Below are positions 43,152-54,342 of a stretch of 64,000 nucleotides of DNA, piece after piece. Below the pieces are notes generated by a model, which saw only the letters and a list, made by a program, of their open reading frames with translations, had not been told where the DNA came from and did not search any database. How positions within the stretch are numbered: position 1 is the first letter of the stretch; each line of letters opens with the position of its first letter. Both the position numbers and the translations under genes were made by a program. The stretch is taken from contig NZ_AP027730.1 of assembly GCF_030296575.1 (NCBI RefSeq), forward strand, positions 1-64,000. The letters are read 5' to 3'. The DNA is from Paraoerskovia sediminicola. Its GTDB lineage: Bacteria > Actinomycetota > Actinomycetes > Actinomycetales > Cellulomonadaceae.

Positions 43152-44968
43152 CCCGCCCGAACAACCGACGTCGGGACCCAGGTGGGCTGTCCGGGGAGAC
43201 CGTGCTGCTCTTCTCCCTGATCGCTCTGGCGATGCTCGCCCTCGTGGCGGTGAACGTGGCGGTTCACTTGGGCAACCGGCTCGACGGGGTCGAGCCAGAG
43301 TTGCCGGCGGATCCGTTCGCGGTCGCCTTCGGCCTCGTCACCGGCGACGTCGTCTGGCCCGATTCGGCGACGGTCGTAGTCTCCGTGTTCGCCGCCGCGG
43401 TGCTGGTCGCAGCCCTGCTCGTGGGTGTTGCGATCGGCCGGTACCGCCGCAACAGGACGCGGGTAGACGACTCGGCGTCGTACATGGGCCGGGGCAAGGA
43501 CGTCGAAGGGCTCGGCCGGCGCAGCGCCGTTGCTACCGCGCAACGGCTCGGCGTCGAGGGGACACCAGGGGTACCGATCGGCAAGACGATCGGCGGGCAA
43601 GCTCTGCTCGGCTCGTGGGAAGACATGCATATCGACGTCTGGGGTCCGCGAACCGGAAAGACGACCTCGCGGGCCGTCCCCGCGATCCTCGACGCGCCCG
43701 GCGCCGTCCTGGTCACCTCGAACAAGCGCGACGTCGTCGACGCCACCCGCGATGTGCGCGCGACGACGGGCCCGGTGTGGGTGTTCGATCCGCAGTCCAT
43801 CGCACTCGAGGAACCGACCTGGTGGTGGAACCCGCTGTCCTACGTCACCGATGAGGTCAGGGCCGCGAAGCTGGCAGAGCACTTCGCCTCAGGCGCCCGC
43901 GATCCCGGGGCACGCACCGACGCATACTTCGACCCCGCCGGCCAGGATCTCCTTGCCGGACTCCTGCTCGCTGCGGCCCTGGACGGGCGTCCGATCACGG
44001 CGGTCTACACCTGGCTGACTCGCCCCTCGGACGAGACAGCCGTCGACATTCTCCGCGAGCACGGATTCGCCCTCACAGCGGACCAGGTTGCCGGGGTGGT
44101 CGCAGCCCCCGAGAAGCAGCGCGGCGGCGTATTCGGCACGGCTCAGCAGATGGCGTCGTGCCTAACCAATCGTCAGGTCGCCTCTTGGGTGACCCCTCAG
44201 GGTCTCGGCGATCAGTACGACAGCCGCCCGCATTTCGATGCGGCGACGTTCGTACGGGACGGCGGAACCCTGTACTCACTGTCCAAGGAAGGCAAGGGCA
44301 CTGCCGGCCCTCTGGTGACGGCCCTGACGGTCGCCGTCATCGAGGCCGCGGAAGACCTCGCCACCCGCTCAGCCGGAGGTCGACTCTCGAAGCCTCTGCT
44401 CGGAGTACTCGACGAAGCAGCGAATGTCTGCCGCTGGCGCGAGCTGCCGAATCTCTACAGCCACTTCGGCTCGCGGGGAATCGTCCTCATGACGATCTTG
44501 CAGTCCTGGTCCCAAGGTGTTGAGGTCTGGGGCGAGTCGGGGATGAAGAAGCTCTGGTCCGCCGCGAACGTGAAGGTCTACGGCGGCGGTGTGAGCGAAA
44601 CCGCGTTCCTCGACGACCTGTCGCGCCTGATCGGTGACTACGACCGCCAGACCTCGACCCTCTCCACCGGCCGTGGAGGGCGTGGAGTCTCACACCAACT
44701 CACCCGCGAACGGATCCTCGACGTCGCCGCGCTGGCCGCGATGCCGAAGGGCAGAGCCGTGGTTCTCGCCTCCGGCGCACGACCTACTCTCATCCGAACC
44801 CAGCCCTGGATGACGGGTGAGCACGCCGACTCCGTGCGCGCCTCCATCGCGGCCCACGACCCCCAGGCCGCCCGCACGATCCACGAAGCGCAGACGCAAC
44901 TAGAAGCGGCTGCGGCCGAGCTGGCTGTCACGCCGCCGCCCGCAGCTCTCGAAGAGGAGCAGGCATGA
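43148..44968 (+). CDS. VirD4-type coupling protein (second copy)
   Basis: Identical to 6301-8121; GPRTGKTTS and LLGVLDEA intact. Confidence 0.9.
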   Translation: MTRPNNRRRDPGGLSGETVLLFSLIALAMLALVAVNVAVHLGNRLDGVEPELPADPFAVAFGLVTGDVVWPDSATVVVSVFAAAVLVAALLVGVAIGRYRRNRTRVDDSASYMGRGKDVEGLGRRSAVATAQRLGVEGTPGVPIGKTIGGQALLGSWEDMHIDVWGPRTGKTTSRAVPAILDAPGAVLVTSNKRDVVDATRDVRATTGPVWVFDPQSIALEEPTWWWNPLSYVTDEVRAAKLAEHFASGARDPGARTDAYFDPAGQDLLAGLLLAAALDGRPITAVYTWLTRPSDETAVDILREHGFALTADQVAGVVAAPEKQRGGVFGTAQQMASCLTNRQVASWVTPQGLGDQYDSRPHFDAATFVRDGGTLYSLSKEGKGTAGPLVTALTVAVIEAAEDLATRSAGGRLSKPLLGVLDEAANVCRWRELPNLYSHFGSRGIVLMTILQSWSQGVEVWGESGMKKLWSAANVKVYGGGVSETAFLDDLSRLIGDYDRQTSTLSTGRGGRGVSHQLTRERILDVAALAAMPKGRAVVLASGARPTLIRTQPWMTGEHADSVRASIAAHDPQAARTIHEAQTQLEAAAAELAVTPPPAALEEEQA

Positions 44969-45567
44969 GCGAGTGGGGCGACGACTACGACGACCTAGAA
45001 CCGACCGCGACCCACCTCGGCGCCCTGGGTATCGGAGTCGACCTCGCTGTCGAGAAGGCCGTCCAGCAGCACGTATCTCAGGCCGCCGCGGCAGCGGTCA
45101 AAGAAGCGCTCTCACCGGAAATGCTCGAGGCGCTACGCGAGCGAGCCGCGGACGCGGCCGCCGCGGCGTTAGGCGAGGACTCTCCCGCCGGCTCCGACGA
45201 CGAAGCCGCACCGAGGCTTCACTTCGGGTCGGTAGACGAGTTCGTTCGAGAGCACCTGCGCCACGTCTACAAGCGCCGCATCGACGGCCGGCACCGATGC
45301 TGGGCTGGGCAGTGGTGGGCGTACGACGAAGCCGTGATCCGACTCGAGGCCCTATGGCGGGCGTGGGAACACCTGCGCCAGGACCCTGCGACCGGAATGA
45401 GTGTCTGGTGGCGCGATCACGCCGACCACCACATGGGCGTTCTCATGGACCCGGACGGCCCGTTCGCCGCAGCCACCGAGGGTGCAGAGAACACGAGCCG
45501 GAAGGGGGAACCGCTGCCCTACGTAGAACCGCCTGAGGGCATGTTCCCCGACGTCCGCGACGACTGA
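44965..45567 (+). CDS. DUF4913 protein (second copy)
   Basis: Identical to 8118-8720; followed by the same intrinsic terminator at 45578-45613. Confidence 0.82.
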   Translation: MSEWGDDYDDLEPTATHLGALGIGVDLAVEKAVQQHVSQAAAAAVKEALSPEMLEALRERAADAAAAALGEDSPAGSDDEAAPRLHFGSVDEFVREHLRHVYKRRIDGRHRCWAGQWWAYDEAVIRLEALWRAWEHLRQDPATGMSVWWRDHADHHMGVLMDPDGPFAAATEGAENTSRKGEPLPYVEPPEGMFPDVRDD

Positions 45568-45636
45568 CCGGCCGCGCAAGGAGGCTCCACCCGAACCGGG
45601 TGGAGCCTCCTTTCGAAGGTGCGCGCCAGCGGAGCC

Positions 45637-46446
45637 CTACCGGCTCACTCCCGTGCGCTGGATCTGGGCACCGGACCCCCGCCTGCTGCGGGCCTTCGGC
45701 GCCCTGCCGGTCGTGCTGCGGGTGGCCTCTGTGGCCGGCTTCGCTTGATCGACGTCGGCCCGCATCCGGGTCGCGACGATCTCTGGCGCTACTCCGTGAC
45801 TCTCGAGGGTGCTGGCGGTCTCTTCGCGACGCTCCGCTGAGTCGTATGCCACGGCCGCCTCGTGGCGGGCGGCGGCTGCCTGCTCCCTGTGGGCGTCAAC
45901 GTCCGCGCTCGCCGCATCGACCAGCGCGGGATCCGCAGAGCTCTCCGCTTTTGTCGCGGCCTGCTCAGCGCTGCGGTCTGCTGCGTTTGCGAAGGAAGCG
46001 AGCTGCAAAGCCTCGGCCCGGTCCTTGTCTCGCCGAGCCCGGTCGACTGCCTCCTGGACTGCGGCCGGGTCGCCGCCGGCGTTGTTCGCGTCGATGCCGT
46101 GCCGCGCGCGAAGTTCCTCTCTCATCCGCTGTTCGGCCTTCGCGGCTTCTGGATCCTCGTTCGCCCATGCGCGGGCAAGACCGTAGGTCTCTCCGATCTG
46201 CTGCGCGCTGGCGTTGGCCCACCAGTCGGGCCGGTGCACGTCGCTGTACTGAGCACGTGCCACGTGGCGCTCAGCGGCGATGCGTGATGAGAGCTCGCGC
46301 GCCTCCTGCTCGCTCGCCGCCTGAGAACGCCTGCGCATTTCCTCGCGGGCTCGTGCGACCTGCTCGCCGACGCGCCCGGCCACGGTGACCGCGACCCGAA
46401 TCTGACCCTCGAAGGCTTCCTCGATCCCATCCGTTTCTTGCGCCAT
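45637..46446 (-). CDS. Relaxase-linked helical protein (second copy)
   Basis: Identical to 8790-9599; intact 269-residue frame. Confidence 0.7.
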   Translation of the reverse strand: MAQETDGIEEAFEGQIRVAVTVAGRVGEQVARAREEMRRRSQAASEQEARELSSRIAAERHVARAQYSDVHRPDWWANASAQQIGETYGLARAWANEDPEAAKAEQRMREELRARHGIDANNAGGDPAAVQEAVDRARRDKDRAEALQLASFANAADRSAEQAATKAESSADPALVDAASADVDAHREQAAAARHEAAVAYDSAERREETASTLESHGVAPEIVATRMRADVDQAKPATEATRSTTGRAPKARSRRGSGAQIQRTGVSR

Positions 46447-46461
46447 CGTTTCGCCCCCTTC

Positions 46462-48170
46462 CTATCGTTCGGGTCCAAGGGTTGGGCCCGGCTGAGTCGT
46501 CTGGCGCTTGCGCGCCGGATCAAGTCTGTTGGGAACCGGGGACCCCCGGTGGGCGTTGACTGGCCCGCGCCGGCCCTCTCGATGACTGCGGCCGCCTGAC
46601 GGTCGAGCGCCGCACCAGCCGCAGTGGCCTGTCCCGTCCCGGCACCCTCACGAGCGACAGGGTTGAGCTTCGGCAGCCGCGCGGCCACGGCGCGCATGTG
46701 GTCACGTTCGGCGCGAGCAATCGCGGCGGCCTGCCGTGCTTCGCCGCCGGCCTTCGCAGACTCGTACACGGCCTGCGACAAGCGCACGAGCTGTCTCAGC
46801 ATCGCTGCCTGAGCGACGGTCCCATTCCCCCCGCGTGCCGCCGAGGCCAGGAGCATCGCAGTGCCCGAAATCGCTACGAGACCCGCCTTCTGTGGCGAAG
46901 GTGTGCGGTGGTAGGTCTGAGCCGACTTGGACAGCGCATCCGACGCCGCCGCGAGGCTGCCCGGGGTCTGCTCGACGGCGTTCGACCACGCCGCGAAGGC
47001 GCCGGCAGTCTGCCGAGCGACGGTCGCCCACGTTCCGCGATCCTCGACGGGGATCGAGCGCAGGCGTTCCCGAAGCTCCTTCACCTGGGCGGTGTACGAC
47101 TTCCACGTCTCGGGGTCCGGGGTTGTCGTTTCCCGGCCTGGTGCCACCACGCGCCGGCCACGCTTGGCCGCTGTCCACTCGGCGGCCGCCTCACTAGCGC
47201 CGGTGGGCGTGTCGGGCCACGAACTCCGCAGACGCGGGAGCGTCAGGTCCCTACCGAGGTGACCTCCGCCGTACCAGATCGGCCGCTCGCCGTACTGGGG
47301 TCGTGCCGCTACCGAGTACCCGGTCACGACGTCAGTCCTGTCCGCCGCGAAGCGCGGCCGAGCAAGCACACCCGATCGCCGAAGCCGGCGAACGAACTCG
47401 GCCTCCGACTCACTCGCTGTGGCCGCCGCACGAACCGTCCGGGCCAGCGCGTGGCGAGGCTGGTCGTGCGTCAACTCCGCGCCGACCAGGGCCTTACGCT
47501 CCGCTGCATTCAGCTCGTGCCAGGAAGGCGCCTGACCCGAATCACGACGTTCGACCCTGGTGTACTTCGCCTGCGCTCGAGCGCGTGCCTGAGCCTCGCG
47601 CTCCGCGGGATCAAAGCCCCGTGTCGCCCGCCCGGCAGTGGCGGATTCGAGGCGCTCGAGGCCGTGCGCCTTCTCGAGCGAGCGCGCCGCGCGCTGCGCG
47701 CGGATGAAGTCGTTGTGGACGCTCGCCTTCGTGCCATCCTCACGCACCAGATTCACTGCAAGGTGAACGTGGTCGTTGCCCTGCTTCGACACACCGTGGC
47801 GGACAGCGACCCAGCGGCACGGCGCCTTCGTACCTTCGTTGTCGTCGAAGCCCATCGACCGCACGAAGTCGTCAGCGATCGCGCGCCACTGGTCATCGGT
47901 CAGCAGCCCTTCCTCCGCACGAAGCGAGAGCGAGCAATGCCACACGTGACCGCCCGAAACATCGACGTCAAAGACGGATGAGGGGCGGTCGAGATGCCGG
48001 GCGATCGCCAGGGCCGCATCGCGGCCGAGCTCGGCGTCGTCATGCCAGGCGAGCATCGCCTGGTCGCCGGCCACCAGGTGCGGATCGGTGTGCTCGTTGC
48101 TCCGGCCCGGCCCGGCGAGGTAGACCATCAGCCCCGCCATGCGATCGCCGCGCACGACGTTCGGCATCAT
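46462..48170 (-). CDS. Relaxase (second copy, better version)
   Basis: The six-C run near 46830 keeps ASAARGGNGTVAQAAMLRQL in frame, which the first copy loses. Only the break near 46539 remains. As read, the frame otherwise runs on through Arg/Ser-rich residues overlapping the downstream gene to 46122, which is not believable. Corrected end 46462, about 569 residues. Confidence 0.87.
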
Positions 48171-48565
48171 CGGAGGCTCAGCCCATCCATCGCTTCGTCA
48201 ACTCGCACGGCCGTGCGTCGCACTGCGACCAGCGCCCCGCGCAGCTCGGCATGCACCTCGCCGGTTGCGTTCGTAGCCTTCGCGATCTGGTTGACGTTGT
48301 TCGAAACAGCCGCGAGCAGGCGGTGAATGGCGAAGAGTTCGGCAAGCGCCTGACGTCGTTCCGTGGGCGTCTCACGCCAGTCCGCTGACAGCGCCGATTC
48401 GACCAGAAGTCGAGCCACGGTCACATGCTGCTCCGCGGCAATCCGCACGAGCATTCCCTCTTCTTCGGGCGACACCTTCACTTCGTGACGGTGCTGACGC
48501 CCGCCCGTGACATTGGCACGGCGGCGACGATCGAAACGGCGACCACCGGGAGTCGTCTCGCTCAT
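48167..48565 (-). CDS. mobC: MobC-type protein (second copy)
   Basis: Identical to 11319-11717; intact and overlapping the relaxase start. Confidence 0.85.
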   Translation of the reverse strand: MSETTPGGRRFDRRRRANVTGGRQHRHEVKVSPEEEGMLVRIAAEQHVTVARLLVESALSADWRETPTERRQALAELFAIHRLLAAVSNNVNQIAKATNATGEVHAELRGALVAVRRTAVRVDEAMDGLSLR

Positions 48566-48647
48566 CCTCTTCACCGCCCTTCATGCCCAGCGCAGCGACC
48601 CCGCCCCTGCGGGGATCACACGTCCAGTGTGCCAGCGGGCGGCGTAG

Positions 48648-48743
48648 TCGTCCAACGCACAAGCCACTTAGCACGGCTAAGTGTATAGCTTGCTCCGTCC
48701 GGGACCGCTGGGGGCATCGCGGCGCCAGCCCGATGCCCCCGCA
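48648..48743. other. Candidate oriT (second copy)
   Basis: Same inverted repeats CACTTAGC-ACG-GCTAAGTG (48665-48683) and GGGGGCATCG...CGATGCCCCC (48710-48740). Confidence 0.55.
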
Positions 48744-48822
48744 TCGTGACGAGGCATGGAAGGGACGAGAGCAGCATGTGCAAACGCTCTGCTTCGATGT
48801 GGCACTTCGGTAGGCTGATGGC

Positions 48823-49179
48823 ATGGCAAAAGAGATGAGTGTCGAGGAAGCCGTAGAGCGTGCCCGTCGCGCACAGGATCAGCGGGTGGAGGCAGTTCGC
48901 ACCCTCGCGCTAGGGCGACAAGAACTCGCAGATGTGCGCACTGACGCTGCTCGTCAGATTGCAGAGGCGGAGCGCGCAGCCGCGGAGCAGATCAAGGCGG
49001 CGGAGCGTGCTGACGTGAAGGCGTTCAACGCCGCTCTCAGCGCCGGGTGGTCGGTCGATGAGTTGAAGAAGATCGGCTACGCGGAGCCCGACAAGAAGGC
49101 ACGTGCAAGGCGCCGACAGGCTGCACGCACTCGGGCCACCGACGAAGCACCAACCCAGCCAGCCGACCACGGCGAGTAG
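48823..49179 (+). CDS. Coiled-coil protein (second copy)
   Basis: Identical to 11975-12331. Confidence 0.65.
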   Translation: MAKEMSVEEAVERARRAQDQRVEAVRTLALGRQELADVRTDAARQIAEAERAAAEQIKAAERADVKAFNAALSAGWSVDELKKIGYAEPDKKARARRRQAARTRATDEAPTQPADHGE

Positions 49180-49190
49180 GAGGCAGGCGC

Positions 49191-49577
49191 GTGGGCAAGG
49201 GCCGCCGGGCAAAGAAACCGGCCCTCACGAACTCTGCCGCGGCGATGGGCTACTTCGGCTTCTTCGGTGGCCTGCTCGGAAGCGTTATCACGCTCAAGAT
49301 TTCGCCCGAAAGTTCCCAGGCGGACTGGCTCTACGCCATCGCCGCCGTGGGCTTCCTAGTCGCGTTCGCTCTCTGGTCAGTCCTGCGTGACACCGAACTC
49401 GCAGCGAGCACACCGACACGGCGTGCAATGAGCGCCATCGCGGATCTGCTGGAGGCTCGCGTCGCCCTTGCGGAAGTCGACGATGAGAACGCGGCATGGA
49501 TCGCACGCCAGCATCTAGTGACGACCATCGAGGACTGCCAACGACTCGTCGATCGGATGGACAGACAAGCCGAGTAG
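49191..49577 (+). CDS. Two-helix membrane protein (second copy)
   Basis: Identical to 12343-12729; GTG start with TAGGAGG. Confidence 0.65.
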   Translation: MGKGRRAKKPALTNSAAAMGYFGFFGGLLGSVITLKISPESSQADWLYAIAAVGFLVAFALWSVLRDTELAASTPTRRAMSAIADLLEARVALAEVDDENAAWIARQHLVTTIEDCQRLVDRMDRQAE

Positions 49578-49630
49578 CGAGTCCGGAGCGGCTCGCCTCG
49601 TCTAACTCGCTGGGGTGCCAGAATTGCCGA

Positions 49631-49756
49631 ATGCCCCGACTGCAAGACCTCGAACAGCAGATTGCTCAGGCCGTGAACGACGGCGACCTCGAACGGGTCG
49701 CGACGTTGCGTGAAGAATGGCGGCGCGCGTACAGCGAGGATCGAGCGCATGGCTGA
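49631..49756 (+). CDS. 41-residue helical protein (second copy)
   Basis: Identical to 12783-12908; overlaps the next gene. Confidence 0.5.
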   Translation: MPRLQDLEQQIAQAVNDGDLERVATLREEWRRAYSEDRAHG

Positions 49757-50144
49757 GGTCACTGCCGAGCACGTCGGCCTGCTCTTACGTGCGCAAGCGG
49801 ACCTCGAGGAAAAGTCCAACGTCGCAGCACAATCACGCGACGACCGCGATCAGACATTCCTCGACGTCGCCCGAGATGCTCGCGTTGGTCTCCGAGAGCT
49901 CGCGGCCATCACTGGCCTACATCCCAACACCGTGCGCGCGGCGATCCAGCGCGCCGCCGGCGATGCTGAGATTGACTTCGAGCAGCCGGAGCTCGACCTC
50001 GCATTCGGCGGCACGTCGTTGTCGCCAGTGATCACTGCGTCACAAGCACATGCACCGCAACGAGCGACCTCAACCATTGCGAATCAAGCCGATTCAGTTC
50101 GGCCGAAGAGAGCCAACCGCACGTATGGAGGGTTGGAAATCTAG
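49749..50144 (+). CDS. Helix-turn-helix protein (second copy)
   Basis: Identical to 12901-13296. Confidence 0.6.
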   Translation: MAEVTAEHVGLLLRAQADLEEKSNVAAQSRDDRDQTFLDVARDARVGLRELAAITGLHPNTVRAAIQRAAGDAEIDFEQPELDLAFGGTSLSPVITASQAHAPQRATSTIANQADSVRPKRANRTYGGLEI

Positions 50145-50267
50145 ACAGCGGCCAGGCGCAAGAAGCCGGACCGCGGTCCGGCCTTGTTGTGGTCCAGCGC
50201 CCGCGGACTGCCTACGCTTTGCAGAACTGCCATTCGCAGACCAGGCAAGGCAAGGAGAGCCGCCCCG

Positions 50268-50852
50268 GTGCCTCACAACTCGAACGTCAGGCTGGCCCTG
50301 ATCCAGCACAAGACCGCCTTCAGCACGTGGGCGCAGGACAACGTCAACTTCGGGGTCCTGTCCGATGACGAGATCCAGGCATGCTTCGACCGCGTCAGGA
50401 ACCCGCTCCCGATTCACGTTCGAGCACGGGCGCTCACGAAGTCAGCCGCGCTCTGGGCTGCAGCCATCCTCGTGCTCGGTGGCGCCTCGATGATCGCAGC
50501 CCCGCAGCTTGGGGCCTTAGCGGTCTTGGGCATCGTGGTGTTCGGCGGAATCGTGGCCACGGTGCTGTGCTGGACCGCGGGCGAACGCATCTTCGCGTCA
50601 GCGCGCAGGAGCTGGAATGACGCCTACCTCGAGGAAATTGGCTATCAAGTCCGGGTCGTCGAAGAACAGCAGCGCGAGCAGCAGCGCGAGCAGCAGCGCG
50701 AGAAGAACGGCACCTACCCCGAGCCGAACCCCTACTGGGCGACCGGGGAGTACGACCCGACCCGATACCGCCGCTTCAGCAAGGGCGAGCTCGAAGTGAT
50801 GCGCTCCCAAGGCATGGACGCCGACCTCTGGGAGAGCAACCGTCCCGACTGA
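50268..50852 (+). CDS. Membrane protein with QQRE repeats (second copy)
   Basis: Identical to 13420-14004. Confidence 0.6.
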   Translation: MPHNSNVRLALIQHKTAFSTWAQDNVNFGVLSDDEIQACFDRVRNPLPIHVRARALTKSAALWAAAILVLGGASMIAAPQLGALAVLGIVVFGGIVATVLCWTAGERIFASARRSWNDAYLEEIGYQVRVVEEQQREQQREQQREKNGTYPEPNPYWATGEYDPTRYRRFSKGELEVMRSQGMDADLWESNRPD

Positions 50853-51107
50853 GCGTGCTTCAGAGGTTGCTGCTCACGGGTTGGGGGAGAGCGGGCGAGC
50901 CGGCTAGGAGCCGACTTCGTAGTCGAAACCTCTTCGAGAACTCTCTACGAAGTCGATCGTAGGTGGCGAGTCAAGCGGGCAAGGACCTCCCACTCAGTCG
51001 CAGTACGCCACTGCATCCGTACAGATAGCGGTGTGAAGTCGACTTTCTGACCCTGTTCTATGTTCGTCACCGACTCAGTATCCCGTTGGACTACGCCATC
51101 TGGAGCG

Positions 51108-51682
51108 CTAGTCGCGCTTTTCGCCGTGACCAATAACGTGTCGCCGCACCGTCGAGGGCGAGACCTTCAAACTGCGCGCGATCGCCGCGACAGACTCTCC
51201 CTGTAGATGTGCAGCCCGGCCTGCCCTCACGGCCTCCGAACTCAGCGCCAGCGGCCGACCACCGATGCGGCCTCGACTCCGCGCGGCAGCGAGGCCGGCG
51301 ACAGTTCGCTCACGGATTAGGTCCGCTTCCATCTCTGCCAGCGCGGCAATCATCGTGACCATGAATCGACCACCTGCGGATGATGTGTCGATCGCTTCCG
51401 AAAGCGATCGGAGGGTCACCCTCGCTGCTCCAACTCCCCCACGACCCTTAGTAGGTGGGGAACGGAGCGCCCGAGACGATCGAGTTTCGTCACAACAACG
51501 GTGTCCCCGGTAGCGACCCGCGCTAACAACTGATCTAGGACCGGCCGGTCATGGCGAAGGCCCGATGCTTTCTCGACCTCGATGTGTCGTTCGTCGACGC
51601 CAGCACCGCGCAGCGCGTCGAGCTGCGCATCGAGGACTTGGCCCGCTGTTGAGACTCGGGCATAGGCCCAGATGATTGCCAT
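51108..51682 (-). CDS. Serine resolvase (second copy, one-base deletion)
   Basis: At 51418 the C run is one base shorter than in the first copy (GGTCACCCTCG for GGTCACCCCTCG), splitting the gene between ELEQRG and VTLRSLSEAI. The first copy is intact, so a read error is likely. Confidence 0.85.
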
Positions 51683-51888
51683 GCCTTTGAACCTAGTCAG
51701 AAACGTCCGATCGAAGTTCTGACACGCCGACACTTCTGACAAGGGTTTTTGACACACGCTCCGGACTCGGTACACACACCTCGTTGATGCAGTTCAAAAA
51801 CGGTCGTTTCTGAGGCTGAGTAGCCCATGGAACGACTCGTGTGCTGACCTTCCGCACGGGCCGCCTTTCGGGTCAGTAACCTGAACTC

Positions 51889-52434
51889 ATGGCAGACGAC
51901 CAAACCGAGGACAACCCGCGCGCAGCGCTGCCGTCCAGCTCAACCCCCGACCACGTGGCGTCGGAGCGGCGCGTTAGTGCCGGGAGCGACGACTACGAGC
52001 CCACCGACGAGGACTTGGAAGACTTCGCCGCAGTCATCGACGAGGAGTGGACGATGCTCCTGGGCCTCGACCTGACAAACGCCGAGTTTCTTGCTCAGTG
52101 TGCCGAGTACCAGTTGAGTGCCTCGACCATTCAGTCGCTCAAGGAGGCGCGGACCGAGATCTTCGCGGCACAGGCCGCAGCGGAGCGTGCGGAACGCGCG
52201 TCTCGGCCAGAAACCGACACTGAGAAGGCCGAACGCCTCGAGCACGAACTAGCGTCGATCAAGCGCCGGGAGAAGCTAGAAGCGGAAGCAGCGGAGAGTT
52301 CCCGTAAGGAGTTCAAGAGCTTCATGATCGCGATTGCCGTCGTCTCCGCGCTCTTCGCGTTCTACACGTTCACGAGCAACGGTCCTGGTGGCGACTGCTA
52401 CATGGAGTCGAACGGTCACAAGGTCTGCGAATAG
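51889..52434 (+). CDS. Coiled-coil membrane protein (second copy)
   Basis: Identical to 15042-15587. Confidence 0.6.
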   Translation: MADDQTEDNPRAALPSSSTPDHVASERRVSAGSDDYEPTDEDLEDFAAVIDEEWTMLLGLDLTNAEFLAQCAEYQLSASTIQSLKEARTEIFAAQAAAERAERASRPETDTEKAERLEHELASIKRREKLEAEAAESSRKEFKSFMIAIAVVSALFAFYTFTSNGPGGDCYMESNGHKVCE

Positions 52435-52918
52435 CGGCACCGCCGCGTCGATTCGAATCTACGTGCAGCCATGCCAGAACATCCTGAACGGGCAAAGAAG
52501 TAGGGCCCCGGGTTCCACCCCGAGGCCCTACCGCCAGCACGAGCAACTACGGTCGACGGGCCTGTTCTGACACATACAGATGGCTACCGTCTCGCCGCCC
52601 CGACACTCCAAATCGCGAGTTGGATGTGCCGCCTACTGACTGGCCTTGGCGTCGCCGCCAGCTCTCTAAGACACTTAACCTTAGAGAAGAAGTCGATACC
52701 TGCCTTGGCTTACATGACCATTATACCCGTACTGATCGCAGAAAGTGCGGCTGACCTGGGGTAACGCCCGGCCCCCGATTGTGGGGTAGTGTCAGATGAG
52801 CAAATGGACCTACGCTAGACGACCAGACGGTTAGTTCCAGAGCGACGGCACACCACGCCGGCAGACGAGTGAAGGAGAGAGGACATCTATTTCATCGCGA
52901 CGCCAAGGAGGAACCGCC

Positions 52919-53862
52919 GTGTCGGCAAGCGTTGAAGACGCCTCGGTAGGGCCGCGCAAAGCCACCGCGGCGCGCCCGTCTGCCAGTTTCTTCGCCGGGC
53001 TACTGGATCCGAAAGTCCGCATGGGCGACTTGCCCTCAGCGTGTCGGGATGAGGTCGAGAGACTCGTTAACTCAAGCACTCGCCGCAAGACGACACCGCT
53101 CCGAAAGTCGTTCGTGAGGAACGACGATCCGGCGAAACTCCCCCGCTGGCACAGATCGTGTCCACGAAGGGTCGAGGTGGCGGCGTCGCGCTCAAGCTGT
53201 ACCTAGGGCTACTACGTCGCAGTTCCGCTCCGCCGTACGACACGAGGCTGTCAGCGCGCCGTTGGGCGGGTCTCCTCGCATTGGACGACCCGGCAAGGAG
53301 CGGTGCACGGCGCATCACCGACTCGTTCCGCCGATTGGAGAATCTTGGGCTGATTGAAGTCACCGCGTCCCGGGGAGAACCCTCGCTGATCACTCTGCTG
53401 TGCGAGGACGCATCGCGCGCGCCATACACACCGCCGAGCGCGCCACCGCAGAAGGTGCAGAACAGATACCTGCAGATTCCGGACATTATCTGGCGGGGAT
53501 ACATCCAAAGGATGACCGCGCCAGGGCTCGCGATGTTGCTGATCGTCCTGGCCGAGCCTGAAAGCCGCGCCGCGGGAATGTGGTGGAGCATCGAGAACTT
53601 CCCGACTTGGTACAAGATCAGCCCCTCGATGAGAGCCAAAGGAACCAAAGAACTTCAGCAGCTTGAACTGCTGCGAGTGAAGAAGCAGATGCTCGACACG
53701 CCCCGTGGCGGCAACGGCGACGCGCGCGACCGTGTTCGCAACCTCTATTTCTTCACTGATCCCACGCCCCCGGCTGATACGGAAGACAACGGGACTGAAA
53801 CTACGAGACACATCGGGGCCAAGGCCAAGGTCAAGGTCAAAGGGAGCCAGAAGATCTCGTAG
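52919..53862 (+). CDS. Winged-helix plasmid protein (second copy, same frameshift)
   Basis: Identical to 16072-17015, including the short C run near 53141-53145. Confidence 0.55.
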
Positions 53863-53895
53863 GCCAAGACTTTCCCCGGAATGCGTGCTGACTGA

Positions 53896-54272
53896 TCACC
53901 GTTCGCGGCCTCCTCTGCCCGTGCCGGGTGCGCCCTGTCGTCGGTCGACGTGCGGGGCGTCGCCGCGCCCAGAGCCCGGGCGGGTTGGGAACGCGTCGCG
54001 GTAGGCCGAGCTCGCCACGAGGTTCAGTGCGTCGTCTGCGGCGTAGTCGACGCCGGCGGCGCTCTGTTTTGTGGTGATCCTGGCGAACATCTCGCGCAGC
54101 GGCCCGCTGTCGTCGTGCTTGAGGGATGCCTTGCATGCTCGGTCGTTCTCGTTGAGCTGGTGGCCGTGATTGGCGACCTTGGGTCGATTTCGTAGCCTTC
54201 GAGTGCCGCGCTGGCGTTGGCTTGCGCCGCCGCGTCGGCTCATCGTCGGCGTTCGTGGTCGCTGATCGTCAT
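53896..54272 (-). pseudogene. VbhA antitoxin remains (second copy)
   Basis: Same in-frame TGA and CCCAAGG shift as 17049-17425. Only the C run of the ribosome site differs, by one base. Confidence 0.5.
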
Positions 54273-54342
54273 GTGGAGCCCCTCCTGTTCCTGGTGCACT
54301 CGAACCTAGCGCGCCTCGGTTCGCGGCTGTGGCAGGCGTTCA